Below are positions 40,546-47,030 of a stretch of DNA of 47,030 nt, one piece after another (position 1 is the stretch's first letter; each line of letters starts with the position of its first letter). The position numbers and the translations under genes are program-made. The stretch lies in the NCBI GenBank assembly GCA_900545535.1, contig UQZN01000019.1:1-47030 (forward strand). Reading direction: 5' to 3'. This DNA comes from an uncultured Phascolarctobacterium sp. Lineage in GTDB: Bacteria; Bacillota; Negativicutes; Acidaminococcales; Acidaminococcaceae. A model generated the notes under the pieces. The model searched no databases and was not told the DNA's origin. It saw nothing but the letters and a program-made list of their open reading frames with translations.

Positions 40546-42471
40546 TTATATACTGCGCGCGATAGCCGAAAATGCCTGCGCATCCAGGCTCGCTCCGCCC
40601 ACAAGTACTCCGTCGATACCGCTGATAGCGAAATCGGCGGCATTTTTAGCATTGACGCTGCCGCCATATAAGATCCGTACCTTACGCGCGATCTCGGCAG
40701 AGAATAATTTTTCCAGTCTGGTCCTGATCAGCTGGCAGACCTCCTGCGCATCTTTGGCAGTTGCTGCCTGGCCGCTGCCGATTGCCCACAAGGGTTCATA
40801 AGCGACCACCAGGACCTCTGCTTCCTCAGGCGTGATCCCCTTAAGCGCACTTTTCAGCTGCATACTGATCTTGCGCGAGGTCTTGCCTTCGGCACGTTCC
40901 TGGGCATTTTCGCCCACACACAGCATCGGTTTCAAACCATTACGATAAGCGGCACGCATTTTTTTAGCAATAGCCACTTCATTATCACCAAACATGGTGC
41001 GGCGTTCAGAATGACCAACTAAAACATATTCGGCACAGATGTCGGCGATCATTTTACCGGAAACAGCCCCGGTATATGCGCCTTCATCTTCCCAGTGCAG
41101 ATCTTGAGCACCATAGCCTACATGTTTGCCGTCAATAGCCTCAGCCACGCTTTCCAGCGCTGTAAACGGCGGGAAAACGACCACTTCATTCAAAGTACCG
41201 TTAGTATCGCTGACGATATCTTCAGCCAGTTCCACAGCTTCGTTCACATTTTTATGCATTTTCCAGTTGCCGGCCACGATTTTGCGGCGGACATCATCCA
41301 AAGCCGCAACACCCGGCAGGACTTTGCCTTCCAGATATTCCAGCGAAGCGCCGCCGCCGGTGGAAATATGGGTGATTTTTTTAGCCAGCCCCAGCTTTTC
41401 AATAGCAGCTACCGAGTCGCCGCCACCTACAATACTCACGGCACGGCTTTTGGCAACGGCCTGTGCAACGGCTTCGGTTCCTTTACAGAAAGCATCCATT
41501 TCAAAAACGCCCATCGGGCCGTTCCATACAATCATTTTAGCGTCCTGCAGCGCGTCCTGATATAACGCGCTGGTCGCAGGGCCAATATCCAGAGCCATAT
41601 AATTTTGGTCAAGTTTCGCTACTTTTTCAACTTTATGAGCAGCATCGGCAGCAAAAGCCTCCGCCATGACCAGATCTACCGGTAAAAGCAATTTTACTTT
41701 ACGTGCTTTAGCCTTTGCCAGCAGCTCTTTTGCTAAAGCGATCTTATCTGCTTCGACTAAAGACTTGCCCATTTTATGGCCTTGCGCAGCTAAAAAAGTA
41801 TTGGCCATACCGCCGCCGATCAGCAGTGCGTCGACCTTCTCCAGCAGATTTTCGATCACGCCGATCTTATCGGAAACTTTAGCGCCCCCGATGATCGCCA
41901 CAAAGGGATGCAGCGGATTTTCCACAGCCTGACCGACAAAACGGATCTCTTTTTCCAGCAAAAAGCCTGCTGCCGAGGGCAGAAAATGCGTAACACCTTC
42001 TACCGAGGCATGTGCGCGGTGTGAAACACCAAAACCGTCATTGACATATAAATCTGCCAACGCAGCCAGTTTTTCAGCAAAATCCATATCGTTCTGCTCT
42101 TCTTCCTTATGGAAGCGCAGATTCTCCAGCAGTAAAACCTTGCCGGGTTTAAGCTTCTGTACTGCTTTTTCGGCCTCTGCGCCAATGCAGTCGCCGGCAA
42201 AAGCCACAGATACGTTCAGCAGCTTCGCCAAATGCTTGGCCACCGGCGCCAGGCTGTATTTGATATTCACTTGTCCTTTTGGACGCCCTAAATGCGCCAT
42301 CAAAATAACCGCTGCTTTATGCTCCAGCAAATATTTAACCGTTTCCAGGGAAGCACGGATCCTGGTATCGTCAGTGATCTTGCCGTTTTCGTCCATCGGT
42401 ACATTATAATCAACGCGTACCAGTACTTTTTGCCCGGCAACATCTAAATCACGCAGGTTCTTTTTATCCAT
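40546..42471 (-). CDS. pgk-tpi: Fused phosphoglycerate kinase / triosephosphate isomerase, 641 aa
   Basis: Bifunctional enzyme. Residues 1 to about 393 are phosphoglycerate kinase: RVDYNVPMDENGKITDDTRI, HLGRPKG, MIVWNGPMGVFEMDAFCKGT and GGGDSVAAIEKLG. Residues about 394-641 are triosephosphate isomerase: RKIVAGNWKMHKN (Lys), VLVGHSERR (His), VAYEPLWAIGSGQAAT (Glu) and LYGGSVN. The kinase end (LPGVAAL) runs directly into the isomerase start without a stop, frameshift or long linker, so the fusion is real in this sequence. PGK-TIM fusions are established in Thermotoga. Fusion could tie their stoichiometry. It lies 20 nt after gap and 3 nt before gpmI. Confidence 0.96.
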   Translation of the reverse strand: MDKKNLRDLDVAGQKVLVRVDYNVPMDENGKITDDTRIRASLETVKYLLEHKAAVILMAHLGRPKGQVNIKYSLAPVAKHLAKLLNVSVAFAGDCIGAEAEKAVQKLKPGKVLLLENLRFHKEEEQNDMDFAEKLAALADLYVNDGFGVSHRAHASVEGVTHFLPSAAGFLLEKEIRFVGQAVENPLHPFVAIIGGAKVSDKIGVIENLLEKVDALLIGGGMANTFLAAQGHKMGKSLVEADKIALAKELLAKAKARKVKLLLPVDLVMAEAFAADAAHKVEKVAKLDQNYMALDIGPATSALYQDALQDAKMIVWNGPMGVFEMDAFCKGTEAVAQAVAKSRAVSIVGGGDSVAAIEKLGLAKKITHISTGGGASLEYLEGKVLPGVAALDDVRRKIVAGNWKMHKNVNEAVELAEDIVSDTNGTLNEVVVFPPFTALESVAEAIDGKHVGYGAQDLHWEDEGAYTGAVSGKMIADICAEYVLVGHSERRTMFGDNEVAIAKKMRAAYRNGLKPMLCVGENAQERAEGKTSRKISMQLKSALKGITPEEAEVLVVAYEPLWAIGSGQAATAKDAQEVCQLIRTRLEKLFSAEIARKVRILYGGSVNAKNAADFAISGIDGVLVGGASLDAQAFSAIARSI

Positions 42472-42491
42472 TAGAATGACATACTCCTTTA

Positions 42492-43496
42492 TTACAGGCC
42501 TTGTTTAGCAATGTAAGCGGCAAGATCTACCACACGGTTGGAATAACCCCATTCGTTGTCATACCAGCTGACAACTTTAGCCATTCTTTTACCGACCATC
42601 ATCGTAGACAGACCGTCAACGATAGAGCTCAGCGGACAGCCGTTGTAATCTCTGGAAACAAGCGGCAGCTCATTGTAACCCATAATGCCTTTTAATTCAC
42701 CTTCAGCAGCTTTTTTCAAAGCAGCGTTGATCTCTTCGGCAGTAGTATCTTTTTCCAAAACAACAGTCAGGTCAGTAATGGAAACATTCGGTGTCGGTAC
42801 ACGCATAGCGAAACCGTTCAATTTGCCTTTGACTTCCGGCAGTACCAGCGAAACTGCTTTAGCGGCGCCGGTAGTGGTAGGAATAATAGACATGGCGGCA
42901 GCACGGGCGCGGCGCAGATCCTTATGCGGCAGATCAAGGATCTTCTGATCATTGGTATAAGAATGGACTGTAGTCATCAAGCCACTTTCGATACCGAAGT
43001 TTTCCAGCAGTACTTTAGTGAACGGCGCCAGGCAGTTCGTAGTGCAGGAAGCATTGGAGATGATATGATGCTCGGCAGCGTTATATTTTTTCTCATTAAC
43101 GCCCATAACGATAGTGATATCCTCACCTTTGGCAGGTGCAGAAATAATGACTTTTTTAGCGCCGGCGGTCAAATGGGCCTTTGCTTTTTCACCCTCAGTA
43201 AAACGTCCGGTAGATTCAACTACGATCTCTACGCTCAATTCACCCCACGGCAATTTAGCCGGGTCGGTTTGCGCGATAACTTTAATTTTTTTGCCGTCAA
43301 CAACGATATTATCGCCATCAACAGTTACTTCATGCGGAAAAGTGCCATGTACAGAATCATATTTCAAAAGATGAGCCAAAGTTGCAGCGTCAGTCAAATC
43401 ATTAACGGCAACCACTTCTACCTCAGGATTAGTAAAAGCAACACGGAAAACCTCGCGGCCGATACGGCCAAAACCATTGATACCAATTTTTGTCAT
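42492..43496 (-). CDS. gap: Glyceraldehyde-3-phosphate dehydrogenase, 334 aa
   Basis: Oxidises glyceraldehyde-3-phosphate to 1,3-bisphosphoglycerate with NAD+. IGINGFGRIGREVFR is the Rossmann nucleotide loop, SNASCTTNCLAPFTKVL the catalytic Cys motif (near residue 152), and the C-terminus WYDNEWGYSNRVVDLA is conserved. First enzyme gene after cggR (64-nt gap), as in Bacillus, so it is regulated by CggR. Confidence 0.97.
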   Translation of the reverse strand: MTKIGINGFGRIGREVFRVAFTNPEVEVVAVNDLTDAATLAHLLKYDSVHGTFPHEVTVDGDNIVVDGKKIKVIAQTDPAKLPWGELSVEIVVESTGRFTEGEKAKAHLTAGAKKVIISAPAKGEDITIVMGVNEKKYNAAEHHIISNASCTTNCLAPFTKVLLENFGIESGLMTTVHSYTNDQKILDLPHKDLRRARAAAMSIIPTTTGAAKAVSLVLPEVKGKLNGFAMRVPTPNVSITDLTVVLEKDTTAEEINAALKKAAEGELKGIMGYNELPLVSRDYNGCPLSSIVDGLSTMMVGKRMAKVVSWYDNEWGYSNRVVDLAAYIAKQGL

Positions 43497-43560
43497 AATA
43501 AAACTCCTCCTTGTTATGCTTTGAGCAAATTATATGTTTGCACTAATGTGCCTTGTAACC

Positions 43561-44595
43561 TTAATCATTTTCCAGCATCTTCACTATATCGTGAGCCGCT
43601 GCTTCGTCAGTGATCAATATATCCTGACGGGAAGCCCTGATGACCGACAAAATGGCCGCTGCTTTAGACCGTCCTCCGGCTACGCCGATAACGGTGCCGA
43701 TCTTAGGCAGATCCTGCAGCATCAGGCCGGCATTATTAGTCATATAGATCTGTCTGCCGTCTAAAGCGCAGTACTGACCAAAGGCTTCGCCTACAGCGCC
43801 GTCATCCAGCAGCTTTTTGATAAACTCCGGCGGCAGCCTGCGGTGCCGGGCCATTACAGAAGCCTGGCCTACGCCATGCACCAGGATATCGGCCCGTTTG
43901 ATGATATCGACAACGGCCTTGACCCCAATATCCTCTGCCAGAATACTGTTCAAAATTTCTTCACTGACACTGTCAGGAACATACAGCTGCCTGTAGGAAG
44001 CTCCCAGCCGCTGCGCTAAAACCGTGGCTATCGTATTCGCCTGCAGTTCAACATTGTCACCCAGTCCACCCCGGGCAGGCACAACAACTGTTTTAGGCTC
44101 ATTGCCGCTCACATTGGCAGCCAAAGCAGCCATCGTCGTCCCACCGCTGACAGCAACAATATGTTCCTTACCGTCATTCAGCAGATTTCCAAGTATCCGT
44201 GCTGCCGAACGGCCAATTTCACGCTTGACTACCTCTTCCTGATCGGAATCTCCGGGAATGATAACAACGCGGCCAATATCCAACCGGTCACACAAAAACT
44301 GCTCCAAAGAATTCAGATCCTGCAGTTTGCGCACATAATCAGCCAGTTCTTTCAGAATATCAGCACCTTCTTCTGTCACCGACATTCCGGCAGAAGAAAA
44401 CGCCAGTAAACCACCGTTTTTCAGAAAATCCACCTGCGCCCGCAATACTCTTTCGCTCAATCCCAGTCTGGCCGCTAAAGCCCTGCGTCCTATCGGATGT
44501 TCATGGCTCACCTGCCGCAGGATCTGGTATCTCTGAACTAAAAGATTCGTAAGCTCGGGAACGATTTTCTTCTGTAAATTAATAATACTGTCCAT
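43561..44595 (-). CDS. cggR: Central glycolytic genes regulator CggR (SorC family), 344 aa
   Basis: Transcriptional repressor that responds to fructose-1,6-bisphosphate. N-terminal winged helix-turn-helix (HPIGRRALAARLGLSERVLR, about 35-75) and a SorC-type sugar-phosphate domain (IVAVSGGTTMAALAANV, then DILVHGVGQASV and GRSKAAAILSVIRA). First gene of the operon with gap, pgk/tpi, gpmI and eno. A two-repeat operator in its own leader (44609-44642) indicates autoregulation of the whole operon. Confidence 0.94.
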   Translation of the reverse strand: MDSIINLQKKIVPELTNLLVQRYQILRQVSHEHPIGRRALAARLGLSERVLRAQVDFLKNGGLLAFSSAGMSVTEEGADILKELADYVRKLQDLNSLEQFLCDRLDIGRVVIIPGDSDQEEVVKREIGRSAARILGNLLNDGKEHIVAVSGGTTMAALAANVSGNEPKTVVVPARGGLGDNVELQANTIATVLAQRLGASYRQLYVPDSVSEEILNSILAEDIGVKAVVDIIKRADILVHGVGQASVMARHRRLPPEFIKKLLDDGAVGEAFGQYCALDGRQIYMTNNAGLMLQDLPKIGTVIGVAGGRSKAAAILSVIRASRQDILITDEAAAHDIVKMLEND

Positions 44596-44608
44596 AGTGA
44601 TCTCCCAG

Positions 44609-44642
44609 CATATTTTGTCCCTCGTGGTCCATTTTAAGTCCC
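44609..44642 (-). promoter_or_regulatory. CggR operator (two direct repeats)
   Basis: Minus strand: GGGACTTAAAATG, 8 nt, GGGACAAAATATG. The paired GGGAC...ATG repeats, 21 nt apart, match the layout of the Bacillus subtilis CggR operator. They lie downstream of the likely start of transcription, so the bound repressor would act as a roadblock. Confidence 0.75.
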
Positions 44643-44684
44643 ACTAGCTCTAAAAATAAATTTTCAGAAATCTTCATTTAGTCT

Positions 44685-44693
44685 ATTGTAGCA
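44685..44693 (-). promoter_or_regulatory. Extended -10 promoter of the cggR operon
   Basis: Minus strand TGCTACAAT (TGn plus TACAAT); the -35 region (T-rich) is weak. It lies about 45-75 nt upstream of the CggR operator. Confidence 0.5.
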
Positions 44694-44778
44694 CAAGGCA
44701 TAAAAGAAAAAAAGTGCTATCGTGTTAAAAATAGCAACAAATCATAATTTATTTGTTAAATCATGCTCTAAAAGTAAA

Positions 44779-44802
44779 AAGCCGAAGAAACTTCTTCGGC
44801 TT
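44779..44802 (-). terminator. Terminator of queT-queF
   Basis: AAGCCGAAGAA/TTCTTCGGCTT stem with an AC loop, then TTTTTAC on the minus strand, about 15 nt after the queF stop. Confidence 0.88.
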
Positions 44803-44817
44803 CAAAACAACATATTT

Positions 44818-45315
44818 TTAACGGTAGCTTACATTTTCAGGATACATATCATGCATCATCAACCGCTTTTTAGCTGCTGCTTCCCATTCTGTTCCCGGCT
44901 TGCCATAGTTGGCATAAGGATCGATAGCCAGACCACCGCGCGGAGTGAATTTGCCCCATACCTCTATGTATTTAGGCTCCATCAGCTTGATGAGGTCTTT
45001 CATAATGATATTCACACAATCCTCATGGAAATCACCATGATTGCGGAAGCTGAACAAATACAGCTTTAATGACTTACTCTCGACCAGTTTCTGATCCGGC
45101 ACATAAGAGATATAGATCGTAGCAAAATCAGGCTGCCCCGTCATCGGGCACAGGCTCGTAAATTCCGGGCAGTTAAATTTAACAAAATAGTCATTGCCGG
45201 GATGCTTATTCATAAAGGCTTCCAGTACTTCCGGTGCATAGTCTGTAGGATAATTGGTTTTATTCCCTAACAGGCTCACACCTGTCAATTCTTTTTGGTC
45301 TCTTCCCGAAGTCAT
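44818..45315 (-). CDS. queF: NADPH-dependent 7-cyano-7-deazaguanine reductase QueF, 165 aa
   Basis: Reduces preQ0 to preQ1 in queuosine synthesis (tRNA modification). PEFTSLCPMTGQPDFATIYI carries the catalytic Cys and Asp; LVESKSLKLYLFSFRNHGDFHED carries the Glu and His of the substrate site. Length equals the unimodal QueF subfamily. RBS AAGGAGG. 9 nt after queT, same transcript, controlled by the leader at 45868-45977. Confidence 0.96.
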   Translation of the reverse strand: MTSGRDQKELTGVSLLGNKTNYPTDYAPEVLEAFMNKHPGNDYFVKFNCPEFTSLCPMTGQPDFATIYISYVPDQKLVESKSLKLYLFSFRNHGDFHEDCVNIIMKDLIKLMEPKYIEVWGKFTPRGGLAIDPYANYGKPGTEWEAAAKKRLMMHDMYPENVSYR

Positions 45316-45324
45316 AAATCCTCC

Positions 45325-45822
45325 TTATTTCTTTGCTGAAGCAAAATTAAATATTTCGCAGCGTTCCAAAGCCGTTACCAGTACCATACCAACGATACCG
45401 GAAATAAACTGGCCTACCAAAACAGTAGAAGCCAGCAGCCAATACGGCAGATCCAGCAATACGGAAAGCCAGACCGGCACACCAAGCCCCGGCACTAAAG
45501 TAATCGCCAGCATAACTGCCCAATTACCTAAATTATGGCGTTTGGCATAAACGATCACCAAACTGGTCAGAATGCCGACTAATCCTCCGCCCAGCATATC
45601 CAAAGGTCCCAAACCACCCATCAGAGTATTAGCCAGTACGTTTACTACGCCAAAGGGGATTACCAGAAACGGAAAAATAGCGCTGAGGCCATATAAAGCC
45701 GTGGCAATCCGTACCTGATACTGCCCAAAAGCAAAACTTTGCGTACACATCATCACTGCCAGATATAAAGCCATACATAAGGCGGAAATAGTTAATTTTT
45801 GTGTTTTAGTAAGATTTTTCAT
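45325..45822 (-). CDS. queT: Queuosine-precursor transporter QueT, 165 aa
   Basis: Membrane S-component (ECF-type) for preQ0/preQ1 uptake. About five to six membrane helices, with typical family segments YLAVMMCTQSFAFGQYQVRI, LSAIFPFLVIPFG and GGLGPLDMLGGGLVGI. It needs a shared ECF module encoded elsewhere. AAAGGAG precedes the ATG. The preQ1-type leader upstream supports the substrate. Co-transcribed with queF. Confidence 0.93.
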   Translation of the reverse strand: MKNLTKTQKLTISALCMALYLAVMMCTQSFAFGQYQVRIATALYGLSAIFPFLVIPFGVVNVLANTLMGGLGPLDMLGGGLVGILTSLVIVYAKRHNLGNWAVMLAITLVPGLGVPVWLSVLLDLPYWLLASTVLVGQFISGIVGMVLVTALERCEIFNFASAKK

Positions 45823-45867
45823 AAGTCTGATGCTCCTTTCTTGCCAGTGACCAAGAACGGAACTACA

Positions 45868-45977
45868 TAAAAAAGGACGAAAATAAAAATTTTCGTCCCA
45901 TCCATGTTAAAACAGTTCTGCCTGAAGCAGAACACCCGTAGTTTTATTTTGAGACAGGATGGTCACGAACTGTCTGT
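45868..45977 (-). promoter_or_regulatory. PreQ1-type riboswitch and terminator in the queT leader
   Basis: Minus strand, 5' to 3': AGACAG, loop TTCGTGACCATC, CTGTCT, then CAAAATAAAACTACG. A hairpin with TTC in its loop followed by an A-rich tail ending CTACG, where TACG can pair with CGTG in the loop, is the layout of a preQ1-I H-type pseudoknot (45935-45977). A 7-bp hairpin follows (GTTCTGC/GCAGAAC), then an intrinsic terminator (GGACGAAAA/TTTTCGTCC, T6; 45869-45898). CCATCC in the aptamer can also pair with GGATGG beside the terminator, giving a plausible switch. The aptamer sequence departs from the commonest consensus. Confidence 0.72.
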
Positions 45978-45994
45978 TATTTGATTACTTACGC

Positions 45995-46023
45995 ATTATA
46001 ACAAAGTTCCGGCAGTTTTGCAA
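45995..46023 (-). promoter_or_regulatory. Promoter of queT-queF
   Basis: Minus strand: TTGCAA (46018-46023), 17-bp spacer, TATAAT (45995-46000). The -35 box lies in the loop of the terminator hairpin of the preceding gene (46003-46036). Confidence 0.75.
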
Positions 46024-46036
46024 GTGCCGGAACTTT
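46003..46036 (-). terminator. Terminator of the exported hypothetical gene
   Basis: Perfect 12-bp stem AAAGTTCCGGCA/TGCCGGAACTTT with a 10-nt loop, then TTTGTTAT on the minus strand. It overlaps the queT promoter. Confidence 0.7.
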
Positions 46037-46052
46037 CTGCAACCAGAAAATC

Positions 46053-46796
46053 TTAATTAGTAGCAACCTGTATTTCAATACCATGCGGTACATTAGAAGT
46101 CATAACCTCTTCTAAGTTCTCCTGAGTAGCTTGTAAGTCAACATTCTCCCTAACTTCAACTTCAAAATCAGTTCCTGCAGGATAGTCAATATTGCTACCT
46201 TTCATAAACAATCCACCAACTAAGCTTACTGCAGCAGCAACTGCAACTGCTCCCCCATCAGTATTGCCCATACCTATTATACCCTTTTTTAAAGGTACAG
46301 CGATATTATTCACGGTTTTAATTTCTTTACCGGCAATTTTTAAAACGCCTTTTCTGCCAAACCCACCAGCTTTCTGCGCTTCATAAACATATGCCTTGCC
46401 AAGTGTATCTTTAGGTATTACAACAACACCATTAACAATCAAATTATCAATGATTTTTATATCAACTTCCTGATTTTTCTTATGCGTTTTAGAATTTGCA
46501 GCATTCACTAACTCAACCTTGAGTTTAGTTCCTTTCGGAATATAAACATGTCCTGGCAAGACACCATCGATAGTAGATCCCGAAATCTTCTGCCTTTCCT
46601 CCTCTTTAATTTTAGCCAATCTTTCTTTCATTGTAAGATTATCTTCCACAACTACTTCATCATCGGCAAAAGGATCATAGGCATTCATGTTACTTCTTGT
46701 TATTTCCTGCGCTGCAACGACATTCAAAAACATTGTATTACATAACATCGAGGTGCAGATCATTAAAACGGCACTACTTTTCTTCCAATTCATCAT
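46053..46796 (-). CDS. Exported hypothetical protein, 247 aa
   Basis: Signal peptide (KKSSAVLMICTSMLCNTMFL, cleaved near NVVAA). An acidic, helical N-terminal part (about 30-70, KERLAKIKEEERQ) is followed by two strand-rich segments, VYIPKGTKLKVELVNAANS and VVVIPKDTLGKAYVYEAQKA, then a Gly-rich hydrophobic stretch (GAVAVAAAVSLVGGLFMKG) and a last strand pair beginning YPAGTDFEVEV. The I-P-K-G-T pattern recalls the VirB10/TrbI-like beta fold, but no type IV system is present and I do not assign a family. Probably periplasmic or envelope-associated. Start of two ATG codons after GAAGGGAG; monocistronic. Confidence 0.8.
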   Translation of the reverse strand: MMNWKKSSAVLMICTSMLCNTMFLNVVAAQEITRSNMNAYDPFADDEVVVEDNLTMKERLAKIKEEERQKISGSTIDGVLPGHVYIPKGTKLKVELVNAANSKTHKKNQEVDIKIIDNLIVNGVVVIPKDTLGKAYVYEAQKAGGFGRKGVLKIAGKEIKTVNNIAVPLKKGIIGMGNTDGGAVAVAAAVSLVGGLFMKGSNIDYPAGTDFEVEVRENVDLQATQENLEEVMTSNVPHGIEIQVATN

Positions 46797-46819
46797 ATCA
46801 AACTCCCTTCATGGTCATT

Positions 46820-46848
46820 ATATTAAGTCATCAAATACGTAAAGTCAA
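46820..46848 (-). promoter_or_regulatory. Promoter of the exported hypothetical gene
   Basis: Minus strand: TTGACT (46843-46848), 17-bp spacer, TAATAT (46820-46825). A TATAAT three bases further downstream would need a 20-bp spacer. Confidence 0.6.
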
Positions 46849-46860
46849 TTGCAAAAATAT

Positions 46861-47030
46861 ATACACCTATGTAGCGACGTTCTACCTAGAACACCGGCGG
46901 TCAGAGGATGTTATCTCGCTGCGCAATACTTCTGCTACAAGAGCTTTCTATCACACGCGCACGCTCCTCTTCGTTGCCTGCTCTGTGAAAGCTCTCTGTC
47001 TCGGTCGTTCACTTCTCTTCGCTCGTGAGC
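46861..47030. other. Unexplained GC-richer tail with inverted repeats
   Basis: Contains the palindrome GTTCTACCTAGAAC (about 46879-46892) and an inverted repeat AGAGCTTTC (46940-46948) / GAAAGCTCT (46987-46995). No ORF of note, tRNA or rRNA was recognised. It may be the edge of a repeat element that continues past the window. Confidence 0.4.

Noticed and set aside
40546..42471. PGK-TPI fusion as an assembly artefact
   Set aside because: The frame is open throughout and both halves are complete with intact catalytic motifs; an error would need to remove a stop and a start while keeping frame.
45935..45977. A preQ1-II (COG4708-type) riboswitch
   Set aside because: The short hairpin plus A-rich tail fits the small preQ1-I layout better; the longer multi-stem preQ1-II pattern is not seen.
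1..47030. CRISPR arrays, tRNA and rRNA genes, insertion sequences with transposases
   Set aside because: I looked for regular direct repeats, tRNA T-arm and anticodon patterns and transposase motifs and found only the tmRNA; absence is by eye, not by search.

Overview
The window comes from a diderm Firmicute (class Negativicutes); a succinate-using, Phascolarctobacterium-like Acidaminococcaceae is my best guess. The reasoning is mixed. Outer-membrane autotransporters end in an aromatic beta-signal, yet the housekeeping genes are arranged as in Firmicutes: a cggR glycolytic operon, secG-est-rnr-smpB-ssrA synteny, an OpuC-type ABC transporter and YvrJ/DUF1659/DUF2922 genes. A DASS/SLC13 carboxylate transporter and a K+-dependent membrane pyrophosphatase fit an anaerobe with sodium energetics. 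The genus is inference.

Layout. 0.2-7 kb: two tandem classical autotransporters. 7-14.2 kb: an operon of an XRE regulator, a 1999-aa trimeric autotransporter adhesin and a small exported protein. 14.4-15 kb: a compact RNA-rich stretch with a type I toxin-antitoxin candidate (25-aa holin-like toxin, convergent antisense RNA) and a tiny hairpin RNA. 15-18.7 kb: a module of amidase, DUF1659, DUF2922 and YvrJ, interrupted by a non-coding inverted-repeat element, facing a divergent operon of zinc-ribbon protein, sigma-like factor and hypothetical protein. 18.7-19.1 kb: an AT-rich orphan membrane protein. 19.2-22 kb: a third autotransporter. 22-30.5 kb: ferritin-VIT1 protein, DASS transporter, ArsC-like protein, OpuC-type osmolyte transporter, and DUF2939 and DUF3298 proteins. 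30.7-37.6 kb: ssrA, smpB, rnr, thioesterase, esterase, hppA and secG. 37.7-44.7 kb: cggR-gap-pgk/tpi-gpmI-eno with a CggR-like operator. 44.8-46 kb: queT-queF behind a preQ1-type leader. 46-47 kb: an exported hypothetical protein and an unexplained tail.

The most striking signal is shared by all three surface-protein loci. Each has a promoter in which a run of 7-8 G lies between a TTG(C/T)GG -35 box and a TATAAT -10 box with identical 16-bp spacing. This is the architecture of slipped-strand phase-variable promoters, so the surface proteins, and a regulator translationally coupled to one of them, are probably phase-variable. Two of these loci also end in a covarying 3'-UTR hairpin with a conserved GCAACCC loop. 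The second notable system is the sigma-factor/lysis-like module, whose two divergent operons face each other across a near-symmetric 42-bp inverted repeat.
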